Shown in pieces: positions 9,600-18,546 of a stretch of 64,000 bases of DNA. Below the pieces are notes generated by a model. The model was not told the DNA's origin, did not search any database, and saw only the letters and a list, made by a program, of their open reading frames with translations. The stretch comes from Novipirellula artificiosorum (GTDB lineage: Bacteria; Planctomycetota; Planctomycetia; Pirellulales; Pirellulaceae), in assembly GCF_007860135.1 (NCBI RefSeq), contig NZ_SJPV01000014.1:123779-187778 (forward strand), written 5' to 3'. The position numbers and the translations under genes are program-made. Position 1 is the first letter of the stretch, and the number at the start of each line of letters is the position of its first letter.

Positions 9600-10305
9600 T
9601 CAGCAGACACGTTTTCCGCTTGCTTGCGGAAAGGTACTGCTGGCCTGAGTGTTTGGGTTGCCCAGAAGCCGATTTGCCATAAACGCCGTTCGTCGATAGG
9701 TTCGTTTCACACCGTAGTTTATCTGGTAGTCAAACTGCCAGGGAGCCATTTGGCAGAAGACGACACGACCGCCCTGCGATGCCGCGAGCACGCCATCGCC
9801 GACCGTGACCGCTCCATCGGTCACCAGCGGTAAATCACGAGGCGCGCTGATACCAAGCAGATGCAACGTCCTTTAACGCCTGAGACTTCCAGTTCGGATG
9901 CGAATGGACCGTCTGGCAATCCATGTGAATCCAATTCTCGATACCAGGCCAACTACCGGGTACCTTGAAATACCCCCAGTCCCCGTCGGAAACCTGCAAC
10001 GAGTCGTCCTCGCCCGGCTGCCAACGCCAGAGTCCGTTGATACAGATCTGCTCTCGAGTCGGCGTACTCAGCTTAACGACCTTGTCCAAGTCCCATACCG
10101 GTTTGACCCCATCCGGAAGTGGCAAAGCGTCGGTCTGTTGGGTGGACTTTCGCAGCTGGGACTGCAACATCAAGTACTTCGCGTCATCGACCTTGACCAT
10201 TGCGGATTGGCATTCCTGCATTACCGCCCGTTCGGAAGCCGACAAAGCTGAGCAAAAAAACGTTAACGACAAAACGCCGGCGACTGAGATCCGAATCGTG
10301 TTCAT
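9600..10305 (-). pseudogene. Remnant of an exported GH2-type (sugar-binding domain) protein with the middle deleted
   Basis: The 5' part starts at ATG 10303-10305 with a signal peptide (MNTIRISVAGVLSLTFFCSA) and then the beginning of a glycoside hydrolase family 2 sugar-binding domain (ICINGLWRWQPGE, GYFKVPGSWPGIENWIHMD). It loses phase after VASAWYQR, where intact relatives continue the jelly roll. The next frame picks up the C-terminal end of the same kind of protein (GGRVVFCQMAPWQFDYQINY, TYRRTAFMANRLLGNP) and stops at 9600. The two pieces meet near 9835-9860, so several hundred codons are missing. Not expected to make an active enzyme. The spacing to the photolyase start is only about 16 bases. 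Confidence 0.75.
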
Positions 10306-10534
10306 GAGTTTTCTTTCTCTGCAAATGCCTTGTGCTTACTAACTCACCGAGTTCCGTTCCGCAACTTGTCAACCCAAGTTATACCACAGGCTCGCTCCTC
10401 CCTTGTGAACGATCGCCTTCGGCTTGTCGTTAGACTATCTGTGTCGATAGAATCGACGAGCGATCCGTATTCGGCAATTACGAAGTCGAGAAGGACGGCA
10501 TCCTCAGCAATTATTTCCTTGAGGACTCTGACAG

Positions 10535-11290
10535 ATGGTGCGACCCAGTTCGCTGCAAATTGACAAGCTGCTCATTGCCGGCGTCTTTTTGGCAGCATTG
10601 GGACTCACTCAGTTTTTGATCTTCGTCACTTCGGCGATGAATCACTATCCCGGAGGCACGAGCGCCGACACCCAAACAATCGGGTATTCGTGGTCAGACA
10701 ATTGGTTAAGCGATCTCGGTCGGATCAAAGCGATTAACGGCGCCGACAACGCAACCAGCTCGCGGTTCTTCAACGCTTCCATTATCGCGTTGGGGCTGTC
10801 GCTGCTCGCCTTCTTTCTCGTCTCGATTCGCGCTTTTGAGGAACAGACGATCGGAAGCCTATCGACGACGCTCTCCGGTTCACTCACTTCCCTGGGATTA
10901 ATAGGGATCGGGCTCACGCCCGTCGATGTCTGCTATGGATGGCACATGACGTCGCTGATGTTGTGGATCGTTCCCATGCTTTGCGTAGGCGTGCTATTCA
11001 GCTACCAATGTTTTAGCGGCGAGGGCTGGTTTGGCTGGGTCATCGGGATCGCCACAGCCATCCTGTTCTGCGGAGTTTTTGTGTACGCGCTCTCGACCGC
11101 CACGACAGGGGTGATGGCGATGCAGAAGATTGTCGTCTTGCAGTCGATCGTGTGGTTCACGTTGTTGTCGGCGCGCGTCGCCGCAGCAGCCCTTTATGTC
11201 GTACAACAAACGAGAACTCGGATGCAGATTGCCAACGAACAGGCGGGCGACTACATGGTCAAGCTGCAGCGTCAGCATCGGAAAAAATGA
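10535..11290 (+). CDS. Six- or seven-helix membrane protein, possibly DUF998-like
   Basis: 251 residues with a short cytosolic start and hydrophobic segments at about 12-32, 85-105, 113-135, 140-158, 165-190 and 200-222, ending in a basic tail (MVKLQRQHRKK). The first loop (NHYPGGTSADTQTIGYSWSD, then NWLSDLGR) is exposed outside. The layout is like DUF998-type membrane proteins, but no catalytic motif is visible. ATG 10535 has GAGGA about a dozen bases upstream. Divergent from the gutted GH2-type gene. Function unknown. Confidence 0.7.
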   Translation: MVRPSSLQIDKLLIAGVFLAALGLTQFLIFVTSAMNHYPGGTSADTQTIGYSWSDNWLSDLGRIKAINGADNATSSRFFNASIIALGLSLLAFFLVSIRAFEEQTIGSLSTTLSGSLTSLGLIGIGLTPVDVCYGWHMTSLMLWIVPMLCVGVLFSYQCFSGEGWFGWVIGIATAILFCGVFVYALSTATTGVMAMQKIVVLQSIVWFTLLSARVAAAALYVVQQTRTRMQIANEQAGDYMVKLQRQHRKK

Positions 11291-11477
11291 CTCGGTTTGG
11301 GTCGCCGTGCAACCGACAAAGCTGCAGGCAAAGAGGGTGGTATCCACTGTCAAAAGCATCCAAAATGACGCCCAGAAAGTCGATTCCCTAGATACTAGGG
11401 GGCGGGATGAGAGGGGTTCTCCGCACGCCGATTGCCGACGGACTCTTTGGCCCGATCACGCTGCTGCCACCCCCTCA

Positions 11478-11580
11478 TCCCCAGCCCTTCTCCCCCAGGA
11501 AATTGGGGGAGAAGGGAGCCAGAATCTCGGGCGATGGTATCGCGACAAGTCGCGCTGATGGATTCTGGCTTCCATCGACC
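11478..11580. repeat. GC-rich palindromic intergenic repeat related to family A
   Basis: The block ccagcccttctcccccaggaaattgggggagaagggagccagaatc is a strong hairpin, followed by tcgcgctgatggattctggc, so gccagaatc appears inverted at both ends. The same kind of hairpin lies at 16325-16382 in the opposite orientation, and the gggagccagaatc junction is shared with the family A copies at 6-190 and 16434-16612. The rest of the 512-base space 11291-11802 shows no gene. Confidence 0.7.
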
Positions 11581-11802
11581 CCATTCGCAGCATCTTGATT
11601 CGGCTGAAGCGATCGACACGTTGGCCAGCCCTCGTCAGACTCTGCCGTGATCCGGTTCAATCCCACGTTCCGCTGTTTGCAAGGCGCGGGCGTGCAATGA
11701 GTTCTTTCTGCGACTACCGAAGCGAGTGAGGCCAAGCACGCCGATCGACGGTTGCATTGGCTTGCGATGCTTGTTCATTCCTTCGCTATACGTTCTTTGG
11801 AA

Positions 11803-12543
11803 CTACCGCATCTTGCGAGTGATGCACATACCCCACTTCGATGCGTCAACCAAAACAGTTTCCAGACTCTCGCTAGCGACGATTGCCTTGAAGTAATCCG
11901 TTAACTGGTCTGCTTGGCCCGAGGAGTCATGCGCGATGATCAGCCCACCAACGCGAACCTTGGGAAGAAGCTGATTGAGGTAATCAACAAAACCCTCCTT
12001 TTCCGCATCGAGCAACACGAAATCGATGGGGCCGTCGAGTCGCTTGATTGTTTCATGAGCATCGCCCTCGACCAGCGTTAGCAGATCATTGACTCCGGCT
12101 TTTGAAAAGTTCGCCTTTGCCAACTTGATCCGCTCGGGATCCAGTTCGTGAGTCGTCAGCTTGCCACCGGTTGATCGTAGCGCCAGGCAAAACCAGATGG
12201 CTGAGTAACCGTTGGACGTTCCGAGTTCGACGACGTGCTTGGCGCCAAGCGACTCGACAAGCATGCGCATCAAACGACCATCTTCCGGTAGTATATTCCC
12301 CATGCCTTGAGCCTGATTGGCCTGCATGTCGTCCATCACAGCGATCATCCGCGTCTCCGTCGCGTCTCGCGGCTTCGGGTGCATCGGCAAGATTTGGCGA
12401 GAGAGCTCCTCGGCTGTTGGAAAACGTTTCGCTTGCTGCGGTGATGGCTCATCACCGTGCAGCGGCGTCACTACATGTGAGTTCGTCGCGACCAAGGCGA
12501 CGATCAACGGGATAATGCGTGTAAGTTGTTTCATCCGATTCAT
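11803..12543 (-). CDS. Exported class I O-methyltransferase
   Basis: 246 residues. ATG 12541-12543 has AAGAGGAC directly upstream. The N-terminus (MKQLTRIIPLIVALVATNSH) is a signal peptide. The core is a caffeoyl-CoA/catechol-type SAM methyltransferase: motif I VVELGTSNGYSAIWF, the acidic LTTHELDPERIKLAK, EGDAHETIKRL, and FVLLDAEKEGFVDYLNQLLP with the metal-binding acidic residues. Family members methylate hydroxyl groups of small aromatics and are normally cytosolic, because SAM is cytosolic. An exported copy is therefore odd but is seen in planctomycetes. The gap to the Gfo/Idh/MocA gene upstream is 11 bases, so the two form an operon. Confidence 0.8.
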   Translation of the reverse strand: MNRMKQLTRIIPLIVALVATNSHVVTPLHGDEPSPQQAKRFPTAEELSRQILPMHPKPRDATETRMIAVMDDMQANQAQGMGNILPEDGRLMRMLVESLGAKHVVELGTSNGYSAIWFCLALRSTGGKLTTHELDPERIKLAKANFSKAGVNDLLTLVEGDAHETIKRLDGPIDFVLLDAEKEGFVDYLNQLLPKVRVGGLIIAHDSSGQADQLTDYFKAIVASESLETVLVDASKWGMCITRKMR

Positions 12544-12554
12544 GTCCTCTTAGG

Positions 12555-13904
12555 TTAGACTGTCAATTTCCACGGGTCGCGGTATTCCTTGTTGACGAAC
12601 TTGTTCGCTTCCGCATCACCGACGACCTGTTCTTTTTGACCGTCCCACTCGATGCTGCGTCCGACTTCCCAGGAGACGTTCATCAAATGGCCCAGATTCG
12701 TCGCGTAGTGACCGGTTTGAGCGTCGGTTTCCGGCTGCGTCCGATTTCGGATGTTGTCGAGAAAGACTTGCGAATGGCGAAACGCATCGTCCGATGCAAC
12801 AATTTCTTCTTCCGGGCTAAGCAAATAACCGGCTTCGTTCTGCGATTTGCTTGATTTCGGTTCCGCGGCGATCGAAATCCGACTGCGGTCCAGCACCATC
12901 GTTGCTTCCGTGCCGTAGAAACACTTGGCATGAGACCGTCGCACGCGGCGTGACCCCATTCGCATTGAGTATTGCAGCAGGAAACCGTCCTTAGCGACAG
13001 GGCCAGGACCGAATTCCATGATCGCGTCAAAGGTGTTGGGGTACTCAAAGTTATCTTGATAAGCGAATTGCCCACCCATCGCAGAAACACGCTTGGGATA
13101 CTTCACATCCATCGCCCAATTAACAATATCGAAGTGATGCACACCCCAAGCAACCTGGTGCCCACCGCCTGAGAGTCGGAACCAATCGTAACCGTAGTTG
13201 CTATAGATATTCGGGTTGTAGTTCTGCATCGGAGAAGGACCGACGTAAAAATCCCAATCCAGTTCGGGCGGTGGATCACAGTCGGCGGGATTGCCGCGAC
13301 CGGGTGCCCAATAGGTATGGTCCCAAATTTTGACTTCGCTGATCGCGCCCAGTTTACCCGATCGAATGATATCGACCGCTTTTCGATAGTGCTCCATGCT
13401 GTGCTGCTGTGTACCAATCTGAACGATGCGATCATACTTTTTTGCCGCTTCGATCAAGTAGCGTCCTTCGCCGATGAAGTTGCCAAGCGGCTTCTCGACG
13501 TACACGTCTTTACCGGCTTGGCAGGCGGCAACTGCGATCGGGACATGCCAGTGCGCCTGAGTAGCCACGATCACCGCGTCAATGCTCTTGTCCGCGAGGA
13601 GTTCGCGAAAATCTTTATAAACCTTGACCGATGAACCGCCAGCCTTCGTTTGCCCTTTTTCCAGGTTGTCTGAATTGACATCGCATACAGCAGTCAACTG
13701 GACACCAGGCAACTCCATGAAGCTGGGCATTACCTGGTTGCGACCGCGGGCACCACAACCGATCAACGCGATGTTGATCGTGTCATTGGGGCCAATTCGG
13801 GATGGCTCGCTTTGGGCCAACACGGTCGAAGTGGAGGCGACGGTTGCGGTCGTTGCAACGTTTTCTAGAAAGCGTCGGCGATTCAAAAGCGTTGAGTTAT
13901 TCAC
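12555..13904 (-). CDS. Tat-exported Gfo/Idh/MocA family oxidoreductase
   Basis: 449 residues from a GTG start at 13902-13904 preceded by a good AAAGGAGC. The N-terminus has a twin-arginine-like signal (LLNRRRFLENVATTATVAST). The Rossmann part reads INIALIGCGARGRNQ, with the family signature DVYVEKPLGN carrying the Lys-Pro pair. The C-terminal half (WDFYVGPSPMQNYNPN, GVHHFDIVNWAMD) is the planctomycete-type extended substrate domain. These proteins reduce or oxidise sugars or cyclitols with NAD(P), and Tat export lets a folded, cofactor-loaded enzyme reach the periplasm. First gene of a two-gene unit with the O-methyltransferase. Confidence 0.85.
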   Translation of the reverse strand: MNNSTLLNRRRFLENVATTATVASTSTVLAQSEPSRIGPNDTINIALIGCGARGRNQVMPSFMELPGVQLTAVCDVNSDNLEKGQTKAGGSSVKVYKDFRELLADKSIDAVIVATQAHWHVPIAVAACQAGKDVYVEKPLGNFIGEGRYLIEAAKKYDRIVQIGTQQHSMEHYRKAVDIIRSGKLGAISEVKIWDHTYWAPGRGNPADCDPPPELDWDFYVGPSPMQNYNPNIYSNYGYDWFRLSGGGHQVAWGVHHFDIVNWAMDVKYPKRVSAMGGQFAYQDNFEYPNTFDAIMEFGPGPVAKDGFLLQYSMRMGSRRVRRSHAKCFYGTEATMVLDRSRISIAAEPKSSKSQNEAGYLLSPEEEIVASDDAFRHSQVFLDNIRNRTQPETDAQTGHYATNLGHLMNVSWEVGRSIEWDGQKEQVVGDAEANKFVNKEYRDPWKLTV

Positions 13905-14076
13905 GTCAATTGCTCCTTTGACGAGCGGGAGGGGTGAGTTGGGCGGATTCGGCGGGTGACATTTTCATCGCGCCGTCCATCTGTCCGCAGTCGCAAGTTC
14001 GTCGTAAGCGAAGGTGGCTTTGCGAGACTATCATACCACGTTGCACTGACAATTGATCCATGCCTCCACGAGTGGG

Positions 14077-15915
14077 CTATTGGTGACAACACGCTGACTT
14101 TGTGCGGAACGACTTGGTTTTGAAAGTCCACAGTTTGCCTTCGTCGTTCATGATCAACGCCCGGTAATAATACGTCGTTTCCGGCTTCAGGTCCTTCAGA
14201 ATCACCTGGTTCTTTCCGTCTTTCAATGGCACGGCGTGATTGCTGTGCGACCAGGATCGTTTGTCGGCTTGCGTCGATTTGCTGACCGCCGAGTTGCGTT
14301 CGGTTCCGTGAAGCTTTCGCTTTGCGAACGTCATGCAATCGGATTCACCATAGTAAACTTCGACACGTGAGTTTGTACCTGCTCGAGTCATGGAAAGGCT
14401 GATTGCCGCGGAGGTGCTGGCGACGTTGATTGCTTTCACTTCGTTGATCTCGGCAGGAAGTCGATACAGTTGCCGAGTGGCTTCGGGGGTTAGAAATTCT
14501 GGCAGGGCTTGCTGCGTTTCCGGTGCGGGCGGTTGCTTGAAGTCATAGTAGCGCATGCCACCGGTGCCCATCGCAAATTCGCCTTCGGCCGTCGTGTACC
14601 AAAATTTGTTGGACGGCTCTTTCGATTTGCATTGAAAGGTATCCATCGCATGCCACCGGTCGTCGTCACCGTAACACCACCCACGGCGCCGAACCTCACG
14701 CACCCGATCACCTGATCGCTGAACCTGGGGCGGACCGGGTATTTCACAAAACGAACCGGGCGAGAGATGTTCTTTCGCTTTGCCGCCATTCCATTTGCGA
14801 CCGACCGCATACAGTTTCCATCGCCGGGTCGGATGATCCCAGAAATAGCCATGGTAAGTGTCGTAATTGCCGTCGGATTCAACTCGCAGCGCTTGAACAC
14901 AGAGCTTCGGTCGATCGGGCATTGGGATCCATTCTCGCAGCTTCACCCCAGAGCCTTCGTGCCCGAATCCACTGAATTCCGCCTGCGGTGAACCGGCGGC
15001 TAACAAATGCGGCATCTGATCAAGTGGTGGGACCTTGCCGCGCGAGCCCGCCGCCCACATCGAAAAGTTGAAACCGCCACTCGTCCGTCGGTCTGCCTCG
15101 AAGGACGTGCCGTAGTATCCGAAAGGTGTCGTGATTGGCGAATAGCTACTGAATTCGCACATGCTGCGCGTCGTCATGACCCACATCCGGCTTTGCTTGA
15201 CCTTAGAACAGGAATAACTGCCGTGGACGGCTGCCGGTCGCCAACGAGCCCGCAGCAATTGCGAGTCTTTGAGGGCAGCTCCAAAGACATTGATGGAATG
15301 CAACTCACCAACGCCCGAGTCGATATCGCTGATTTTTTCTGCAGTGAGCGAAACCGTATGCTCGCCTGGTTCGGTGACATCGAAAGCGAGGTCCCACGGC
15401 TGCGGCGTATCAGGCAACGATTGTAGGGTCGTAACGGTTTGCGATTTTCCAGCCAGGGAAACCGTCAACTGCGAACCAGCCTGGCGCCCCGACACTCGCA
15501 TGTTCACGCTCATTCGGAGGGTTCCCGGCTTGGGCAACCATAGGTGCCAGCGGATCGTTCCACTCGTCTTCTTCCATTGATCGAGATAGGCGAAATTCGG
15601 TTGGATAAGCGAGTCATCGCCGATCTTGGGCAGCAATGATTCACCGCCTGCGCGGCACGTTCCGTTATCGAAGAAGCCGTTGCTCGCGGTCAGGATCAGT
15701 CGGCTGTTCTTCGCTGGCTGTCCATTGAGGAAATAGTGTCGACCTTGATCATCGACTCCTGCTTTGAAAAGTGCAGGGGCCGTTTGAAGTTGGCCCGTTC
15801 CACCAGGAGCCCTTTCGCCAGAGACGAAGTCTTGTCCGACGACGGTTGTTCCACTCAGCAAATCGCTAAGCAATAGCAGGGCTGGCAGAAGTATCACGTT
15901 TGGTTCTTTGATCAT
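14077..15915 (-). CDS. Exported DUF3472-like protein with a fibronectin-like C-terminus
   Basis: About 612 residues from ATG 15913-15915 (MIKEPNVILLPALLLLSDLL), a signal peptide. Residues about 70-230 form a beta-rich, carbohydrate-binding-like domain (WHLWLPKPGTLRMSVNMRV, EPGEHTVSLTAEK). The central domain has the look of DUF3472 (SPITTPFGYYGTSFEADRRT, GFNFSMWAAGSRG, YDTYHGYFWDHPTRRW). The last 120 residues read as a fibronectin type III-like module (ISLSMTRAGTNSRVEVYYGE, ILKDLKPETTYYYRALIM). Probably a secreted carbohydrate-binding protein. No catalytic residues can be named. Confidence 0.65.
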   Translation of the reverse strand: MIKEPNVILLPALLLLSDLLSGTTVVGQDFVSGERAPGGTGQLQTAPALFKAGVDDQGRHYFLNGQPAKNSRLILTASNGFFDNGTCRAGGESLLPKIGDDSLIQPNFAYLDQWKKTSGTIRWHLWLPKPGTLRMSVNMRVSGRQAGSQLTVSLAGKSQTVTTLQSLPDTPQPWDLAFDVTEPGEHTVSLTAEKISDIDSGVGELHSINVFGAALKDSQLLRARWRPAAVHGSYSCSKVKQSRMWVMTTRSMCEFSSYSPITTPFGYYGTSFEADRRTSGGFNFSMWAAGSRGKVPPLDQMPHLLAAGSPQAEFSGFGHEGSGVKLREWIPMPDRPKLCVQALRVESDGNYDTYHGYFWDHPTRRWKLYAVGRKWNGGKAKEHLSPGSFCEIPGPPQVQRSGDRVREVRRRGWCYGDDDRWHAMDTFQCKSKEPSNKFWYTTAEGEFAMGTGGMRYYDFKQPPAPETQQALPEFLTPEATRQLYRLPAEINEVKAINVASTSAAISLSMTRAGTNSRVEVYYGESDCMTFAKRKLHGTERNSAVSKSTQADKRSWSHSNHAVPLKDGKNQVILKDLKPETTYYYRALIMNDEGKLWTFKTKSFRTKSACCHQ

Positions 15916-16141
15916 GTGTTTTTTTCTGGAACGATTGTCAAAGGTTTTGACTTTCCCGAGAGCACATCGTGATAAATCGTGAACGGCTCTGCCGGATGGG
16001 ATGCAGCGACCATGGTCCGAAAAGCCTACGCTCAAACGTTCGCAGCGGCAAGGAAATACCAGAGAAAGATCACCGGGCGCTAAGAGGTCATGCAGTTTTT
16101 AGCTATTTCCTTTTAAACATTTACGAGTATCAAGCACCCCT

Positions 16142-16648
16142 CCCGCTGGGGACGTTCGATTTATAACTTGCGGAACTCTATTTACCGCGAAACGGTTAGA
16201 TACCACAGCCTAGGATCGACGCGCAGCGGCGCACCCTAGGGGGCCCTCTCCCTGTGGCGTGGCGTGATGGGAATCCTACTTGCGCGGCAAGTTGGAGTGA
16301 ATTTGTAAATTCCGTTTCACCCAAGACTCTGGCTCCCTTCTCCCCCGATTTTTCGGGGGAGAAGGGCTGGGGATGAGGGGGTTCAGCAGACGCGTATGCC
16401 CGCTAAAACAGCGATAAACCTGCACGACGCAAAGCCCCTCACCCCCGGCCCCTCTCCCCGCAAGCACGCGGGGCGAGGGGAGCCAGAATCCATCAGCGCA
16501 ACTTGTGTCGATCACAATAATTTCTCTGGATGGGGGACGCTAAACTGTACAACCTCCAAGCGGGAGAGTGAAATCCGAAATTTCTTGATAGAACGTCCCT
16601 CGCGGTAAATCGAGTTCCGCAAGTTATAAATCGCACGTCCCACGCGGG
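16142..16648. mobile_element. 507-base non-coding element with 48-base terminal inverted repeats (MITE-like)
   Basis: The left end 16142-16189 and the right end 16601-16648 are inverted copies of each other with about four mismatches in 48 positions; the shared core is gatttataacttgcggaact. Inside are the inverted hairpin at 16325-16382 and a full family A repeat at 16434-16612, so the element is either composite or the source of the dispersed fragments. It has no reading frame of its own. It sits in a 915-base gap between the DUF3472-like gene and the downstream sulfatase. The inverted ends suggest mobility or a large cruciform; no target duplication could be confirmed by eye. Confidence 0.7.
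16434..16612. repeat. Dispersed intergenic repeat, family A, copy 2
   Basis: Same order of blocks as at 6-190: cccctcacccccggcccctc, a loop, ggggcgaggggagccagaat, then gggggacgctaaactg, caacctccaagcgggagag, tgaaatccgaaatttc and gaacgtccc..gcggtaa. It forms the right half of the palindromic element, and its end runs into the right inverted repeat. Confidence 0.85.
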
Positions 16649-16830
16649 CAGGGGATCTTAGCGCAACTCGCTTCTGAATAACAGCTTAAAAAACGGGGCT
16701 CTTCCGCAGAATCTATAGGTCATCGAATACAGGCTGGTGGTTTTCTGAGGCATGCCAGGGCGGAAGTGCATCTCGCAATCCGATAGACTAACACGGTCCG
16801 TCTCAATCCACTTACCTTGCCGGAAACGCA

Positions 16831-18402
16831 ATGTCCCGTTTTCTTTCGCTTTGCATCCTGGCCAGTGCCACCTTTGCAACGGCTGCCGAACGCCCCAACG
16901 TCCTGTTTGTCATCGCAGATGATGCTTCTCGCGATAGCTTCGGCATCTATGGCAGCACGTACGTCAAGACACCAAATTTCGATCGCATCGCAAGCGAAGG
17001 TGTTAAGTTTACGAATGCCTACAACTGCAATCCTAAATGTGCGCCCGCCAGGGCCTGCCTACTGACAGGAAGGTATTCGTGGCAACTCGAAGAAGCGTGC
17101 AATCACAACCCCTTCTTGTCCAGCAAATGGAAGTTCTATCCCTATTTACTGGAGCAAGCGGGCTACTTCGTGGGCTACACCGGCAAAGGCTGGGGACCGG
17201 GCGTCTGGAACGGAATCGATGGAGGCAAGTCCGGCTTCAAAAATGACAACCCGGCCGGACATGCATGGGCAAAACGAACTCTGAAGCCTCCGTACAAGGG
17301 TATCGCGAACATTGACTACGCCGCCAACTTTAAGGATTTCCTCGATGCTCAACCGCAGGACAAACCGTTTTGTTTTTGGTTTGGCACCAAAGAGCCTCAC
17401 CGTAGCTATGGAAAGGATAACTGGAAGCTTGATGGCCGAGACCTTAGGGAGGTGACGGTTCCTACGTACTATCCAGACAACGAGATCATTCGGGGGGATT
17501 TGGCAGACTACGCAATCGAAGTCGAGTGGTACGACACACACCTCGGCCGAGCCCTTGGGCACCTGGAAGACATCGGGCAGCTTGAGAACACTCTGATCCT
17601 TGCCACGTCAGACCATGGCATGCCGTTTCCTCGTGTGAAGGGGCAAATCTACGAACACGGTTTCCACATACCGTTTGTCGCTCGTTGGGGGAACAAGATC
17701 AAACCCGGAAGAACGGTCACTGACTTTATCACGTTTCCTGACCTGGCTCCCACATTGATGGACCTCGCCGGGCTGCCGGTCATCGACCAGATGACGGGAA
17801 AGAGCTTTCTCCCGCAATTGCTGGCGGAACAATCGGGCCGCATTGACACCAGTCGCGATCACACGCTGCTGGGCAAAGAGCGTCACGACATCGGCCGTAC
17901 GGACGGCAGCCTGCTAAGTGTTTCGTATCCTGTTCGAGCGATCCAGAACGATCACTTCCTGTACGTCAAAAATTTTAATCCTGATCGCTGGCCCGTCGGT
18001 GATCCAGCGTACGGGTACTTGAATTGTGACAACTCACCCACAAAAACGTTTCTGACGCAGTTGTCTGAAAACGATCCGTTGCACCGGTTCCATCAACTCA
18101 GCTTTGGCAAGCGACCGCCGGAAGAGTTGTACGACATCAAGAACGACCCAGACTGTGTCAACAATCTGTCGAGTTCGCCTGAGTACGCGGAAGTGAAAAC
18201 CCAACTTCTGAACCAGATGACCAAGGAACTAACGGCTCAGGGCGACCCTCGCGTCTTGGGCAATGGTGAAATCTTCGACTACTACCCGAATTGTCGAGTT
18301 GACCGACAACAAAAACTCTACAACCGTCCTGACTTCGACCCGGTCAAAACCTTTAGCGAAAAATTTGGTCATGCCATGGTGGAAGACGGCGTCGAGGATT
18401 GA
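16831..18402 (+). CDS. Secreted formylglycine sulfatase (heparan-N-sulfatase-like)
   Basis: 523 residues with a short signal peptide (MSRFLSLCILASATFATAA). Metal site RPNVLFVIADDASRD at residues 21-35, and the sulfatase signature CAPARACLLTGR with the cysteine to be converted to formylglycine at residue 70. Further active-site pieces are YTGKGWGPG, TKEPHRSY and ATSDHGMPFPRVKGQIYEHG. The DDASRDSFGIYG start and the alanine-type signature (CxPAR) resemble the N-sulfoglucosamine sulfohydrolase-like group. Full length and in one frame. It faces the GH117-like gene tail to tail, which fits attack on a sulfated galactan or glycosaminoglycan-like polymer; that substrate is inference. Confidence 0.9.
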   Translation: MSRFLSLCILASATFATAAERPNVLFVIADDASRDSFGIYGSTYVKTPNFDRIASEGVKFTNAYNCNPKCAPARACLLTGRYSWQLEEACNHNPFLSSKWKFYPYLLEQAGYFVGYTGKGWGPGVWNGIDGGKSGFKNDNPAGHAWAKRTLKPPYKGIANIDYAANFKDFLDAQPQDKPFCFWFGTKEPHRSYGKDNWKLDGRDLREVTVPTYYPDNEIIRGDLADYAIEVEWYDTHLGRALGHLEDIGQLENTLILATSDHGMPFPRVKGQIYEHGFHIPFVARWGNKIKPGRTVTDFITFPDLAPTLMDLAGLPVIDQMTGKSFLPQLLAEQSGRIDTSRDHTLLGKERHDIGRTDGSLLSVSYPVRAIQNDHFLYVKNFNPDRWPVGDPAYGYLNCDNSPTKTFLTQLSENDPLHRFHQLSFGKRPPEELYDIKNDPDCVNNLSSSPEYAEVKTQLLNQMTKELTAQGDPRVLGNGEIFDYYPNCRVDRQQKLYNRPDFDPVKTFSEKFGHAMVEDGVED

Positions 18403-18546
18403 TTTCCGTTGCTTTGGACAGAAGAGCCAAGTGTCGCTGTGCGGCGGACACGGTTTATGCCATGGTCAACTCACTTACTGAGATGGCGGACGTATCCGTG
18501 CGAGTCTCTCTGTCTGCTGTTTTCGTTTTCGCTGAGATCCACCATC

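Noticed and set aside
10330..10563. 77-codon plus-strand frame upstream of the membrane protein
   Set aside because: No ribosome site, low-complexity Ser/Arg/Thr composition, overlaps the next start.
11395..11735. Several short frames between the DUF998-like gene and the methyltransferase
   Set aside because: They are read through the palindromic repeat and have repeat-like composition.
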